A stretch of DNA of 64,000 nucleotides. Source: an uncultured Thermogutta sp. (GTDB lineage: Bacteria; Planctomycetota; Planctomycetia; Pirellulales; Thermoguttaceae). The stretch's first letter is position 1; each line of letters begins with the position of its first letter. Positions 47,016-55,563 of this stretch are shown here, piece after piece. The notes beneath the pieces are model-generated. The model made no database searches and had not been told where the DNA came from. It saw only the letters and a list, made by a program, of their open reading frames with translations. Made by a program: the position numbers and the translations under genes. The DNA is taken from assembly GCA_937128505.1 (NCBI GenBank), contig CAKZMM010000187.1, forward strand, positions 28,816 through 92,815. Direction: 5' to 3'.

Positions 47016-47461
47016 TTTTCCAGGGTCTTATCATCCACGGCACGCTCCGGCAATCCCGGATGAATCCACTCGGTTGTGCCATCGGCAAAGATTTCTTTTT
47101 TCCAAATGGGCACATCCCGTTTCAGTTGATCGATGATCCAAGAACAGGCTGCGAAAGCCGCGTCCCGATGGGGGGCAGAGGTCGCGATGGCCACGGCAAT
47201 TTCCCCCACGGCAAGCACCCCCACTCGGTGAACGATTGAACAAGCTGAGAGATTCCATTGACTGACGGCTTGCTCCCGCAATTCCTCCAGTTTTTTGGGA
47301 GCCATCGTGGTATGAGCTTCATACTCCAAGCTGAGCGTTTGCCGGCCGGCCGTCCACCCTCTCACCGTTCCGAGGAACAAAACCACCGCTCCGGCTTCTG
47401 GGGAGCGAACGGCCGTTAACACCTCGTCAACGGAAATTGGATTCGTCGTAAGCTTGATCAT
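47012..47461 (-). CDS. moaE: Molybdopterin synthase catalytic subunit MoaE
   Basis: 149 residues. With MoaD it inserts two sulfurs into cyclic pyranopterin monophosphate to form molybdopterin. Family blocks: GAVVLFLGTVRGWTAG, SLEYEAHTTMAPKKLEEL, HRVGVLAVGEIAVAIA, SAPHRDAAFAACSWIIDQLK and VPIWKKEIFADG with the catalytic Lys region. It is placed first in a two-gene unit with moaA (ATGA overlap). No moaD was found in the window, so the sulfur carrier must be encoded elsewhere. Confidence 0.95.
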   Translation of the reverse strand: MIKLTTNPISVDEVLTAVRSPEAGAVVLFLGTVRGWTAGRQTLSLEYEAHTTMAPKKLEELREQAVSQWNLSACSIVHRVGVLAVGEIAVAIATSAPHRDAAFAACSWIIDQLKRDVPIWKKEIFADGTTEWIHPGLPERAVDDKTLEK

Positions 47462-47762
47462 TACGGACTTCCCGGGAACCTCTTACGATTCTTCGGAACC
47501 TGCCTGATACCTGCCCAGTTTTCCGGCCAAAAGCTACAGTTCCTACGCGTTAGATGTTCGTACGCATGAGAGCAGGTCCTTCCCCGCCGGAATGTCGGGG
47601 CAGATCGATAACCCCTTGATCAGAATTTTTAACGGCTGGCCCTGCGAGCGTTGCACCTCCGGAAGACTCCGCGGAATTATCTTAAATCGAGAATAGGACC
47701 GCTCAAAAAACTCAGATTCGGCACCAGGCATCAGCCCCGACAAAGCGGCGGTAAAGTTCAAG

Positions 47763-48935
47763 TTACTCGGGCGGCGGAAGGAATGGCGCACGTCGCCTGG
47801 GAAGTAAAACGCACAGGAGCACCCCGCCAAAATAAAGACCACTTAAGGGCAACGCCATCGCGATCATACTCCACGGGTCCGGGGGCGTGAAGAGCATCGC
47901 AATGACGAAAATCACGACCACGGCTATCCGCCATTTCGACAAGTAGGACTGCACCGTGAATACGCCGATGCGTTCCAGGAATAGCATCACAAGAGGGAGC
48001 TGAAAAGTGATGCCAAATCCCAGGGGAAGGATCAGCACAAAGTTGAGCCATTCACTGATTCGTGGATCGGGATCAATATTCAGCCACGAGTTGAACGCAA
48101 GCAGAAACTGAAGCACAGGCTCGAAGACCAAGAAGAAGGCGGCAAATACCCCGGCAAGGAAAAGCCCTAGACTAAATGGTAGAAAGAGGTAGACAAACTT
48201 GCGTTCGTGCCAGTACAGCCCGGCGGCAACGAACTTCCAGACCTGGTAGAAAATCCAGGGGCTGGCGAGAACGGCCCCAACCAGCAAAGCCGCCTTAATG
48301 TAGATGGTAAAAGCCTCATGGGCATTCAGACTGCTTGTTCGCACGCGCCGGTCATCCGCAATAGGCCGCCACACGGTGACCCTAACAAGCTCGGGCTCTG
48401 AGTCGACAGGAGCCGCGACCTGAGAAGTTGCTGTGACATTCGAAGTTGCAGCATTCGGTTCAGAACCAGGAGTTGAAGGATTGGTTACAGAATTCGTCGC
48501 GTGGCCCGGATTTCCGGCCGGCCCCTCATGGCTTAATGCACCGACATCACCCGAAGTCCCGTTCTCCGGAAGACCCAGTGCCTTGGCAACCTCGGCCGGA
48601 TTCAAATAGAGCTCTTCCGGATACATTTTTTTCTGCCGGGTTTCCTCCAACAGTTCGTCGGTATATCCCAGCTCTTTTAGTTCCGTGAGACGCTGATTGA
48701 CGAGGCGATCCGCCTGCTGGGTATAGTACGTAATGAGTGCCCTGCGAAGAGGTGATTGAATGAATTGAACAACCTCCCCGCCGAGGAATAATCCGACTAA
48801 AAAACCGATCATTAACCCAACCAATGCTCGGAATAAGCACCCCCGCAATTCCTCGAGGTGCTCTCCGAAGGTCATTGTGGATTCTCGAAAGAGATCTTCG
48901 TCGGATTTCCGGGGCCAACGAATCATAGGGGGCAA
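47763..48935 (-). CDS. tatC: Twin-arginine translocase subunit TatC with a long first-loop insert
   Basis: 390 residues against about 250 for E. coli TatC. A TTG start at 48935 is preferred because AGAGG lies five bases upstream; an ATG is three codons later. TatC binds twin-arginine signal peptides and with TatA moves folded proteins across the cytoplasmic membrane. Recognisable parts: MTFGEHLEELRGCLFRAL with the first membrane segment, SLNAHEAFTIYIKAAL, SPWIFYQVWKFVAAGLYWHER, and the later membrane segments up to LFTPPDPWSMIAMALPL. Between segments 1 and 2 an extra stretch of roughly 100 residues (about 72-190) is Asn/Ser/Thr/Pro-rich and should face the periplasm; it contains the echo ATSNV-ATSQV. 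No tatA is adjacent. Confidence 0.93.
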   Translation of the reverse strand: MPPMIRWPRKSDEDLFRESTMTFGEHLEELRGCLFRALVGLMIGFLVGLFLGGEVVQFIQSPLRRALITYYTQQADRLVNQRLTELKELGYTDELLEETRQKKMYPEELYLNPAEVAKALGLPENGTSGDVGALSHEGPAGNPGHATNSVTNPSTPGSEPNAATSNVTATSQVAAPVDSEPELVRVTVWRPIADDRRVRTSSLNAHEAFTIYIKAALLVGAVLASPWIFYQVWKFVAAGLYWHERKFVYLFLPFSLGLFLAGVFAAFFLVFEPVLQFLLAFNSWLNIDPDPRISEWLNFVLILPLGFGITFQLPLVMLFLERIGVFTVQSYLSKWRIAVVVIFVIAMLFTPPDPWSMIAMALPLSGLYFGGVLLCVLLPRRRAPFLPPPE

Positions 48936-49843
48936 CCAAACCTCTTGCTGACAACGTATTTTTTAAGCCTTCACCTGAATCATAGTCCCCCGAAAGGGGC
49001 TTCACAACCCAGCAGACGCCGAAGCTATCGCCGGCCTGTGACCCTTGGATAAAGGGAGGACGCTCGTCCGGTCGATTTGGGGCGTCGAAGGTAACTCTAC
49101 TGTATAGACTAACCGCCCGGGGCAAAGCGCAAGCGGACGGGATCGAATAGTACAGATGATACGAGTTGACAAATTGGTCTGATCTCACTGAAGAGGTCCG
49201 TAAACTCCTTAACTCTTTCGGAACGCAATCAAAAGGAAAAGTTACTCTTCCCATTCCCTTGGTACTGTATCAATGTTATGGGATTTCGAGTCATTTGCCG
49301 TCTGACGGCTCGGCGGGACGTCACTTGGAAGAAGTCCTTTCACAATGATTGGATCAAATCAAATCTTGGTAAGATGATCCATCTTAGTTGAATGATCCAA
49401 GCTCCCACCAGCGGTAGGAGAGGGGGGAGGCCACAATCTCGGGCAAGCTCAGAGTGGAAATTCATCGGATATTACGGCTATGGTTTCTCCATATTGCCTA
49501 GGGTTTTTCTAGATTGGCTGCCGCCTGATGGCAGATGGTTTTATAGCATACTTACATTTTTTCTTGTTTTCTTGAGCTTTTTTCTTGCGCTTGGCCGATG
49601 CCCGTTATTTGCATCTTCGCAATATTTGTGTACATGAAATAATTTCTCAGCGGGGTAGAAGCGCTCACTCACCATGTGGGTTTTCTTCCAGCCTGAAATA
49701 AGGCGAAGGTCGAGTCATACCATTTCCATTTTCGCGAAATTACCCAAAGACCCAGTTTTTCCCTTTTCCCAATAAGTTTTTCACGCTTCCGCAACAAATT
49801 GATAGCTTAATTGATAACTTAACGATGCATTGATAGCTTAACG
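48936..49843. other. 0.9-kb spacer with duplications
   Basis: ATCTTGGTAAGATGATCC at 49363-49380 is followed by ATCTTAGTTGAATGATCC at 49381-49398 (14 of 18 match). A three-copy unit at 49798-49847 runs into the nfo start. No gene recognised between. Confidence 0.65.
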
Positions 49844-49847
49844 ATGT
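49798..49847. repeat. Three-copy repeat that contains the nfo start codon
   Basis: ATTGATAGCTTA at 49798-49809, ATTGATAACTTAACGATGC at 49810-49828 and ATTGATAGCTTAACGATGT at 49829-49847. The ATG of nfo (49844-49846) lies in the last copy; the middle copy also has an ATG in the same relative place. Confidence 0.88.
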
Positions 49848-50710
49848 CTTTGCTGCTCGGTGCGCATTTATCGATCGCAGGTGGGTTCGACAAAGCGGTG
49901 CGAAGGGCCCGGCAAATCGGGTGCGACTGCCTTCAACTTTTTACCCAAAACTGCACGCAATGGGCCAATCGAAAGATCAGTACGGCCGAAGGGGAGGCCT
50001 TCCGGAAAGCACTCCGGGAATGCGCTATTTCACACCCGATTGCCCACGCCGGCTACCTCATCAATTTGGCATCGCCAAATCCTGGGCTATGGAAAAAATC
50101 CATTAGGGGCTTGACGGGGGAAATACGACGGGCCGCGATTCTCGGAATTCAGTATCTCGTCATTCACCCGGGAAGTTACACCAACGGCACCCCAACGAAC
50201 GGCATTGCTCGAATATGCAAAGCCCTCGATGAAGTCCGATCTCGGACGGCGAATCTAAAGGTGGCTTGCCTTTTGGAAACCACCGCCGGTCAGGGGACGG
50301 CGTTGGGGCAGCGGTTCGAAGAGCTAGCTGATATTTTGGCCGGTGTGGAGGATAGGAGTTGGCTCGGAATTTGCGTCGATACTTGTCACCTCTTCGCCGC
50401 CGGTTATCCGCTCTTTCCGGAGGAGGCTTACGAGAAGACGATCGGCCGACTCGACTTGCTCATCGGCTGCAACCTGGTGAAAGCCGTTCACCTCAATGAT
50501 AGCCGGGGCGATTTAGGGAGTCGGATTGATCGGCATGCCCACATTGGCTGGGGAAAAATAGGGCTGGGAGCCTTTGCGCTGTTCCTGGCCGATAAGCGGC
50601 TCAATCCCAACCCCATGTATATCGAAACACCAAAGGAGGTGGTCGACGGGCAGGATATGGACGTAGTCAACCTGCGTATCTTACGAGAGTGTGCTTCGCG
50701 GGCAGGATAG
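49844..50710 (+). CDS. nfo: Endonuclease IV (AP endonuclease)
   Basis: 288 residues, the normal length. It cuts DNA 5' to abasic sites and removes 3' blocking groups in base-excision repair, using three zinc ions. The TIM-barrel motifs are visible: LGAHLSIAGGFDKAV, QLFTQNCTQW, SHPIAHAGYLINLASP, LVIHPGSYT, CLLETTAGQGTALG, GICVDTCHLFAAGY, VHLNDSRGDLGSRIDRHAHIGWG and YIETPK. The metal-ligand His, Glu and Asp residues in these blocks appear intact. The ATG sits in the third copy of a local repeat and has no Shine-Dalgarno sequence before it, so translation may be leaderless or weak. Confidence 0.95.
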   Translation: MSLLLGAHLSIAGGFDKAVRRARQIGCDCLQLFTQNCTQWANRKISTAEGEAFRKALRECAISHPIAHAGYLINLASPNPGLWKKSIRGLTGEIRRAAILGIQYLVIHPGSYTNGTPTNGIARICKALDEVRSRTANLKVACLLETTAGQGTALGQRFEELADILAGVEDRSWLGICVDTCHLFAAGYPLFPEEAYEKTIGRLDLLIGCNLVKAVHLNDSRGDLGSRIDRHAHIGWGKIGLGAFALFLADKRLNPNPMYIETPKEVVDGQDMDVVNLRILRECASRAG

Positions 50711-51170
50711 CCGTGTCGTTGGTAGCTCGAGTTGCCATGTCATATCGGCAGTAAAGAGGCAATGAACTCGAACTCGTGGGTAACCATTTACGGCTGTGGG
50801 TGTCTTGACGGTTAAATTTGCCAGTTATTTTCTTCCTTTATGCCGGTTTTTCAGTTTGGCATTTCTCTACTCCGAAGTCTTGCGGTTTGGCATTTCCCAA
50901 CTCCAAAAAAGCCTGCAAGAAAGCATATTATTATGGAACTCCGCGCTTGCCGATCGGAATTTTCGCTTCTCGGTATGGCCATCGCTGGGAGCCGTAAAAT
51001 TTTCGGGTAAGGTTTGTTATCCGAAAGGGTTCCCGAATGCGGAACTCGAGTCGATTAGGGTTTTTGGCGTAGTGAATTTACGTCCCTTCGAGACGGACCT
51101 TACGGCAATCGAGATCAGCGGACCGTTTTTGAGAAATAGGCAACAGACAGGCGACGGAATAGGCTGCAAG
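50711..51170. other. Spacer with a 25-bp duplication
   Basis: The segment at 50852-50876 (begins CAGTTTGGCATTTCTCTA) recurs at 50883-50907 (begins CGGTTTGGCATTTCCCAA), 31-bp period. An open frame in phase with the deacetylase extends back to 50796 but looks non-coding. Confidence 0.7.
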
Positions 51171-51860
51171 ATGCTGGATGTACTTGTCATCTCGCCGCAC
51201 CCGGATGATGCCGAACTCGGTATGGGTGGGGCTATCTTGCGTTTTAAGGCGGAAGGTTGGAGGGTCGGAATCCTGGATCTTACCGACGGCGAGCCGACTC
51301 CGTACGGTTCCCCGGAGCTCCGCGGCCAAGAAACGGAAGAGGCAACCCGAGTTTTGGGAATCGACTGGCGGGATAATCTCGGCTTACCGAATCGAAGTTT
51401 AGAGCCAACACTTGAAGCGCGGGCTAAATTGGCCGGGGTGATTCGGCGATTAAGGCCGCGGTGGATTTTTGCTCCTTATTGGGAAGATGCCCACCCCGAT
51501 CATGTGGCAGCCACGCAGCTGATTGAGGCAAGCCGCTTCTGGGCGAAGCTGACCAAGGCGAATTTGGACGGCGAACCGCATCATCCGGAGCGAATTTTCT
51601 ACTACTACTGCATCCATTTGCGGATCATCCCTCAGCCGGCTTTCATTTTGGATATCACCCCTTATTGGGAACGCAAGCTGGAGGCGATTCGCTGCTATCG
51701 GAGCCAATTCTTGGTGGGAGCACGTCAAGAGCCGCCCACCTTTCTGGAAAAATTCCAAGCTCAAGCCGCCACATGGGGTTGGGCCATTGGTGTGGCGTAT
51801 GGAGAGCCGTTTGCAAGTCGCGAGCCCTTAGGGTTGACCAGCCTCCGCGACCTGATTTGA
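51171..51860 (+). CDS. PIG-L family deacetylase, BshB1-like
   Basis: 229 residues from the ATG at 51171, which matches the usual family length and puts VLVISPHPDDAELGMGG at the N-terminus. Zinc ligands are expected in HPDD and in AHPDHVAA. Other blocks, GILDLTDGEPTPYGSPELR and NLGLPNRSLE, resemble BshB1, the N-acetylglucosaminyl-malate deacetylase of bacillithiol synthesis, as well as other LmbE-like enzymes. The reaction is removal of an acetyl group from a GlcNAc-type substrate in the cytoplasm. bshA and bshC are not in the window, so bacillithiol synthesis remains a likely but unproven role. Confidence 0.85.
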   Translation: MLDVLVISPHPDDAELGMGGAILRFKAEGWRVGILDLTDGEPTPYGSPELRGQETEEATRVLGIDWRDNLGLPNRSLEPTLEARAKLAGVIRRLRPRWIFAPYWEDAHPDHVAATQLIEASRFWAKLTKANLDGEPHHPERIFYYYCIHLRIIPQPAFILDITPYWERKLEAIRCYRSQFLVGARQEPPTFLEKFQAQAATWGWAIGVAYGEPFASREPLGLTSLRDLI

Positions 51861-51916
51861 CACCGGGTCAGCTCGCCCCACCGCGGATTTTTTCGGGCCA
51901 AGCGTGCTCGTCACAG

Positions 51917-52014
51917 GAACTTCCTTCCAGGGCGAAGCGACGAGATTGCAAACAGCAAATAACCGCTTTTGCAACATATGCTTGACATAAGAACTTCATT
52001 GAAGGGCGAAGCGA
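51917..52014. repeat. 24-bp duplication between convergent genes
   Basis: The segment at 51917-51940 (begins GAACTTCCTTCCAGGGCG) recurs at 51991-52014 (begins GAACTTCATTGAAGGGCG); 20 of 24 match, 74-bp period. Confidence 0.7.
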
Positions 52015-52063
52015 TAGGCACCCGAATGGAGAAGTACCAGGAAGCAGATTTCCCTCGGGTGAA

Positions 52064-53218
52064 CTAATCTTTTCCCTCGACCAAAATCGTGGCCGATTGC
52101 AGCGGGTAAGGATCGGATACGAGGAGTTGCCACAGTTTCGCTTCGTCGACTTCGATCCCTAGACCCGGCCCCTCAGGGGGGAAAGCCTCGTCCGCAACAA
52201 TTCTGATGGGCTTTGCCAACACATCCGCTTGGAGAAACTGCGGCCCGTTAAGCGCTGCCGGCAATCGCAGGCTGAACGCGCTGAAAAGGTGTAGCGAGGC
52301 GACGAGCGAGATCTCCGGATCGGTCAGCCCACTTCCCAGTGCTAGTAGCCCTGCATCCTGAATCAACTCCAGTTGACGTCGGGCCGACCAAAGTCCCCCG
52401 GAGCGCGAGACCTTTATAGCCAACCCGTCCAGCACCCCCAACCGAATGAATTCAAGGAGAACCTCGGGCGTGATGACCCCTTCGTCCATAATAATGGGAA
52501 TGGCCGCCTGACGCCGCAGCCACCGGTACGCTTCGATCTGAGTCGGGGGAAGGGGCGATTCGAATGCATCGACCCCAATATCAGCATAACCCTTGAGGGC
52601 TTTTCTGGCCGATTCAAAATCGTAACCGCAGTTGGCATCCACCCAGAGGAAGGCCCCCGGAGCAAGTGTTCGCACCAGTTTTGCAAGTGCCAAGTCGAAG
52701 GCAACGTTCGGAGCCACTTTAAGATTGAAGTTCCGATAGCCGCGATTCCTGCCCTCTTCAAGTTGCGAGTAAACGTCGTCGAGCTCCGTCACATTAATTG
52801 TCCAACTCAGGCGAATGCTTGACCCGGGTGAGCGATTCCAAAGCTTAGAAATGGGCAAGCCCACAGATTTGGCGGCCAAATCGTGCACTGCCAGGTCGAT
52901 TCCGGCCCGCGTTTGGGGCATCCCTATCGTAAGCCCCGGTGCCAAGGCTGCATCCAGTGCGCGATGGATCGTGCCGATTTCCGTTGGCTCTAAGCCCATG
53001 ATCGCCGGCCCGAAGTATCGAGCAATGGCCGCAAGCCCGGCTTCGGGAGATTCGTAGCTCCACCGGGTTGAATACACGCTTTGCCCCCATCCGACCAAGC
53101 CGGTGTCGGTCGTGATTTTGACGACAATCGCCTGATGCCCGATATTCCCCCGAAAGAACTTGAATTTCCCCGACCAAGGATAGCTAACCCAAAAGGCTTC
53201 AAGTCGCACGAGTCTCAT
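52064..53218 (-). CDS. Enolase-superfamily enzyme (mandelate racemase/muconate lactonizing type)
   Basis: 384 residues. The N-terminal capping domain (MRLVRLEAFWVSYPWSGKFKF ... TDTGLVGWGQ) is followed by a modified TIM barrel. Candidate metal ligands and catalytic residues: FNLKVAP (Lys), LWVDANCGYD (Asp), DAFESPLPP (Glu), IIMDEGV (Asp) and AIKVSRSGGL (Lys), i.e. the Lys...Lys arrangement of the muconate-lactonizing/dipeptide-epimerase side of the superfamily rather than the His of mandelate racemase. Members abstract a proton next to a carboxylate, for epimerisation, dehydration or cycloisomerisation. The substrate cannot be predicted. Cytoplasmic; not operonic with its neighbours. Confidence 0.88.
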   Translation of the reverse strand: MRLVRLEAFWVSYPWSGKFKFFRGNIGHQAIVVKITTDTGLVGWGQSVYSTRWSYESPEAGLAAIARYFGPAIMGLEPTEIGTIHRALDAALAPGLTIGMPQTRAGIDLAVHDLAAKSVGLPISKLWNRSPGSSIRLSWTINVTELDDVYSQLEEGRNRGYRNFNLKVAPNVAFDLALAKLVRTLAPGAFLWVDANCGYDFESARKALKGYADIGVDAFESPLPPTQIEAYRWLRRQAAIPIIMDEGVITPEVLLEFIRLGVLDGLAIKVSRSGGLWSARRQLELIQDAGLLALGSGLTDPEISLVASLHLFSAFSLRLPAALNGPQFLQADVLAKPIRIVADEAFPPEGPGLGIEVDEAKLWQLLVSDPYPLQSATILVEGKD

Positions 53219-53450
53219 CAGAGTATCCGCTTTCGCTAATGGTCTTACGCCGAAAGTAAACCAGAAACCGAAAGTATCCTGTGTCGATGCGATCGACCAA
53301 CCTCACCGAAGCTGCTGAGTGTTCCAGAGGCCGAGGACCCGAGCTGCTGGCGACATTTGAGCCCCGTGGATTTTTGGCAGGGGCTCTGGAGCAGCGAGCA
53401 CCCCGAGGATTCCCTTGACGGGGCTCCTTCAACCGAAGTAGGAAATCGGC

Positions 53451-54521
53451 TTACGGATCGAGCCGCCGAAGTTGTTGAAGGAGCTCTCGAACGCGCTCGT
53501 GGACTTCCTCGGTTTGTCGGACCACTAATGCCTGTCCCGGGGGCCAGTAGCGGATGACGCCCCGTCCGCCATTGACCTCCCAGCTCTCCGGGCGCACGAC
53601 ACGCTGAATCAGATCGATAAGTTCCGCCGCCCGATCCGGCGGGCCAAACGGTCCGCCCCAAGCACCGTCTCGTTCCAATCGGGATCGAAGCCCCTCGGCC
53701 AATGAGCCCGGAGCATTTTGATGCTGGGACCCTGTGCCAGTGCCGCTTGATGCCAAATACTGAGCGTGCAACCCGGTTATCTCCCGTGGTTGCTGGGGCG
53801 AAGCACTCGGCTCATCGCCGACGGATATCACTTCGGCTTCCGAATCGGTAATACGATTTAAGTCCACCTCCGATGGGGCAACGGGCAACACGAGGTTTTG
53901 TGTTTTCAGGCCACCTGGATCATTCGGTGACGAAGGATCCCATGGGGATGAATCCAGTGAAGAGTGCAACACACCGCCGGATGAAGCCGAAATGTCCCGT
54001 TCAGAGATCGCTTTTGCCGAAGGCCCTGGGCTGGTACTTACCGACTTGACGTCGCCGCCCTTTGTTGTATTGCCGGGAGGCGTTGCGGTTGCGGATTTCG
54101 GATTCACGAATAGCCCCTGGGAATCGCGCGTAATTTCCGGTTTTTCTGCTGACGACCCTTCCTGGATCCCGCCGCCTGCGAGCTTCCTTTCTAGAGAGTC
54201 GGCAAGGCGAATTAACCTTGCCCGCAATCGTTTTCGAAGGAGGGTCCGTTGGGCCGCCGTCAGCCGCTGGTCTTCACCGACCGATAGATATAGCTCAAGA
54301 AGCTCGACGGCAGCTTCTTCCAACTCAGTGTCTGTAGCCCCCTGCCAGCGAGTCAATACGGCATCTACTTGTCGGCGCCGCTCTGCCATCGCTGATTCTT
54401 GGCGGGGTTCCACCGGTGAGGAGGATGCTGATGGGGATTTTTCCTCCCCAGGCTCCGCCGAAAAGCTCGCGAAATTTGCTGCGAGCGTAACCATCATCAC
54501 AACCATTGAGTATGTGAACAT
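53451..54521 (-). CDS. Hypothetical secreted protein with a C-terminal secretin-like domain
   Basis: About 356 residues from the ATG at 54521, which begins a signal peptide (MFTYSMVVMMVTLAANFASF). Residues about 45-125 are helical and charged (ERRRQVDAVLTRWQGATDTELEEAAVELLEL, cut here for length). A long Ser/Pro/Gly-rich region of about 150 residues follows. The last 60 residues, AELIDLIQRVVRPESWE, RGVIRYWPPGQALVV and EVHERVRELLQQLRRL, fit a small domain that recurs in many planctomycete proteins and resembles the short N-domains of secretins. This points to an envelope role by analogy only. The frame extends to 54587 without added features. Confidence 0.6.
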   Translation of the reverse strand: MFTYSMVVMMVTLAANFASFSAEPGEEKSPSASSSPVEPRQESAMAERRRQVDAVLTRWQGATDTELEEAAVELLELYLSVGEDQRLTAAQRTLLRKRLRARLIRLADSLERKLAGGGIQEGSSAEKPEITRDSQGLFVNPKSATATPPGNTTKGGDVKSVSTSPGPSAKAISERDISASSGGVLHSSLDSSPWDPSSPNDPGGLKTQNLVLPVAPSEVDLNRITDSEAEVISVGDEPSASPQQPREITGLHAQYLASSGTGTGSQHQNAPGSLAEGLRSRLERDGAWGGPFGPPDRAAELIDLIQRVVRPESWEVNGGRGVIRYWPPGQALVVRQTEEVHERVRELLQQLRRLDP

Positions 54522-54788
54522 GACGCTTGCCGTGCTTGACCACGCGGACCAAAGCGAATATTCGCCGGGATTTGCTCTGGAAACCATCGGCTTGCCTCCC
54601 GCAGTTGGGGGTGCGAGCTTCTCCTTCCCCTCCCCAAAGCTTGCCCGCGACGCCTACCCCTTTCAAAGCAGGTTTTCGCCGCATCCATGCGAAGATCCTA
54701 AGTTTCTTGATCAGGGGACGAAGTTGCGGGCACTACTCGCAAGTAACACAACCCACGGAAAATCGAATGATTACTTGGCTTCTTCGGT

Positions 54789-55403
54789 TTATTCTTTTTG
54801 GGTGAAAAACCCCTGTTTCTCCCCGAGAGAAAGTGCCTTCTTTACCAATACCCAAAGCTCTTCGGATCCCTCGACGATATGAGCATTTCGATCCAACACG
54901 CGATCCAATGTAATCCCGTGCTCTTGCCAAACTCGCCCTCGATTGGCCAGGTTTAGGATGATCGGCTGCACGCGGTCGATCGCAGCGGCAAATCGCGCCT
55001 CGTTCGTTTCCCGCTGCTCGAATTCCTCCCACAACTCCCGGAGCCAACTGGCTTGATCCTCCGGCAGAAGGCCGAAAACTCGCGCGGCGGCTTCCGCTTC
55101 GCGCAGCTTTTTTTCCAGGCCCCGCGATTCATCATACACGAATGTGTCGCCGGCGAGAATCTCCACAATATCGTGGATCAAAAGCATCACCACAACCTTT
55201 GCCAAATCGACTGGCTGGTTGGCGTACTCCGCCAAAAGGATCGCCATTAAAGCCACATGCCAGGAATGTTCAGCGCTATTCTCACGACGGGACCCATCTG
55301 AAACCAGACTTCGCCGCTCCACTTTCTTAAGACGATCGACCGCATGAATAAACTCGATTTGCCGCTGCAATCGATCCGAGCAATCTGAAGGCAACCACTC
55401 CAT
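54789..55403 (-). CDS. HD-domain 5'-deoxynucleotidase (YfbR/HDDC2 type)
   Basis: 204 residues. The domain begins QIEFIHAVDRLKKVERRS and carries the motifs of this family: ENSAEHSWHVALMAILLAEY, VVMLLIHDIVEILAGDTFVYD (the HD pair plus the downstream acids), and DRVQPIILNLANRGRVW. Characterised relatives hydrolyse deoxynucleoside 5'-monophosphates with a divalent metal. Its length matches HDDC2-like proteins (about 190-205). Probably a cytoplasmic nucleotide-pool enzyme. The upstream spacer has a 29-bp duplication at 55460-55553. Confidence 0.9.
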   Translation of the reverse strand: MEWLPSDCSDRLQRQIEFIHAVDRLKKVERRSLVSDGSRRENSAEHSWHVALMAILLAEYANQPVDLAKVVVMLLIHDIVEILAGDTFVYDESRGLEKKLREAEAAARVFGLLPEDQASWLRELWEEFEQRETNEARFAAAIDRVQPIILNLANRGRVWQEHGITLDRVLDRNAHIVEGSEELWVLVKKALSLGEKQGFFTQKE

Positions 55404-55459
55404 AAATCACCGTTCCCAGGAGCAAAATCTTTTGCGGAGCACCTGACGGCTGAGTATCG

Positions 55460-55553
55460 AGGTAGCTCCCGATGCGGAGGGGCGAATGTCGAAACTTCAA
55501 CGAACCGCCGCGATTAGGGTAGTAGGTAGCTCCCGATACGGAGGTCGCAAATG
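55460..55553. repeat. 29-30 bp duplication
   Basis: The segment at 55460-55488 (begins AGGTAGCTCCCGATGCGG) recurs at 55524-55553 (begins AGGTAGCTCCCGATACGG), 64-bp period, with one indel and few substitutions. Confidence 0.85.
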
Positions 55554-55563
55554 GCCGGATGCT

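Noticed and set aside
50796..51170. N-terminal extension of the BshB1-like deacetylase
   Set aside because: In frame, but the family starts at VLVISPHPDD; the extension spans a spacer-type 25-bp duplication and has no homology I recognise.
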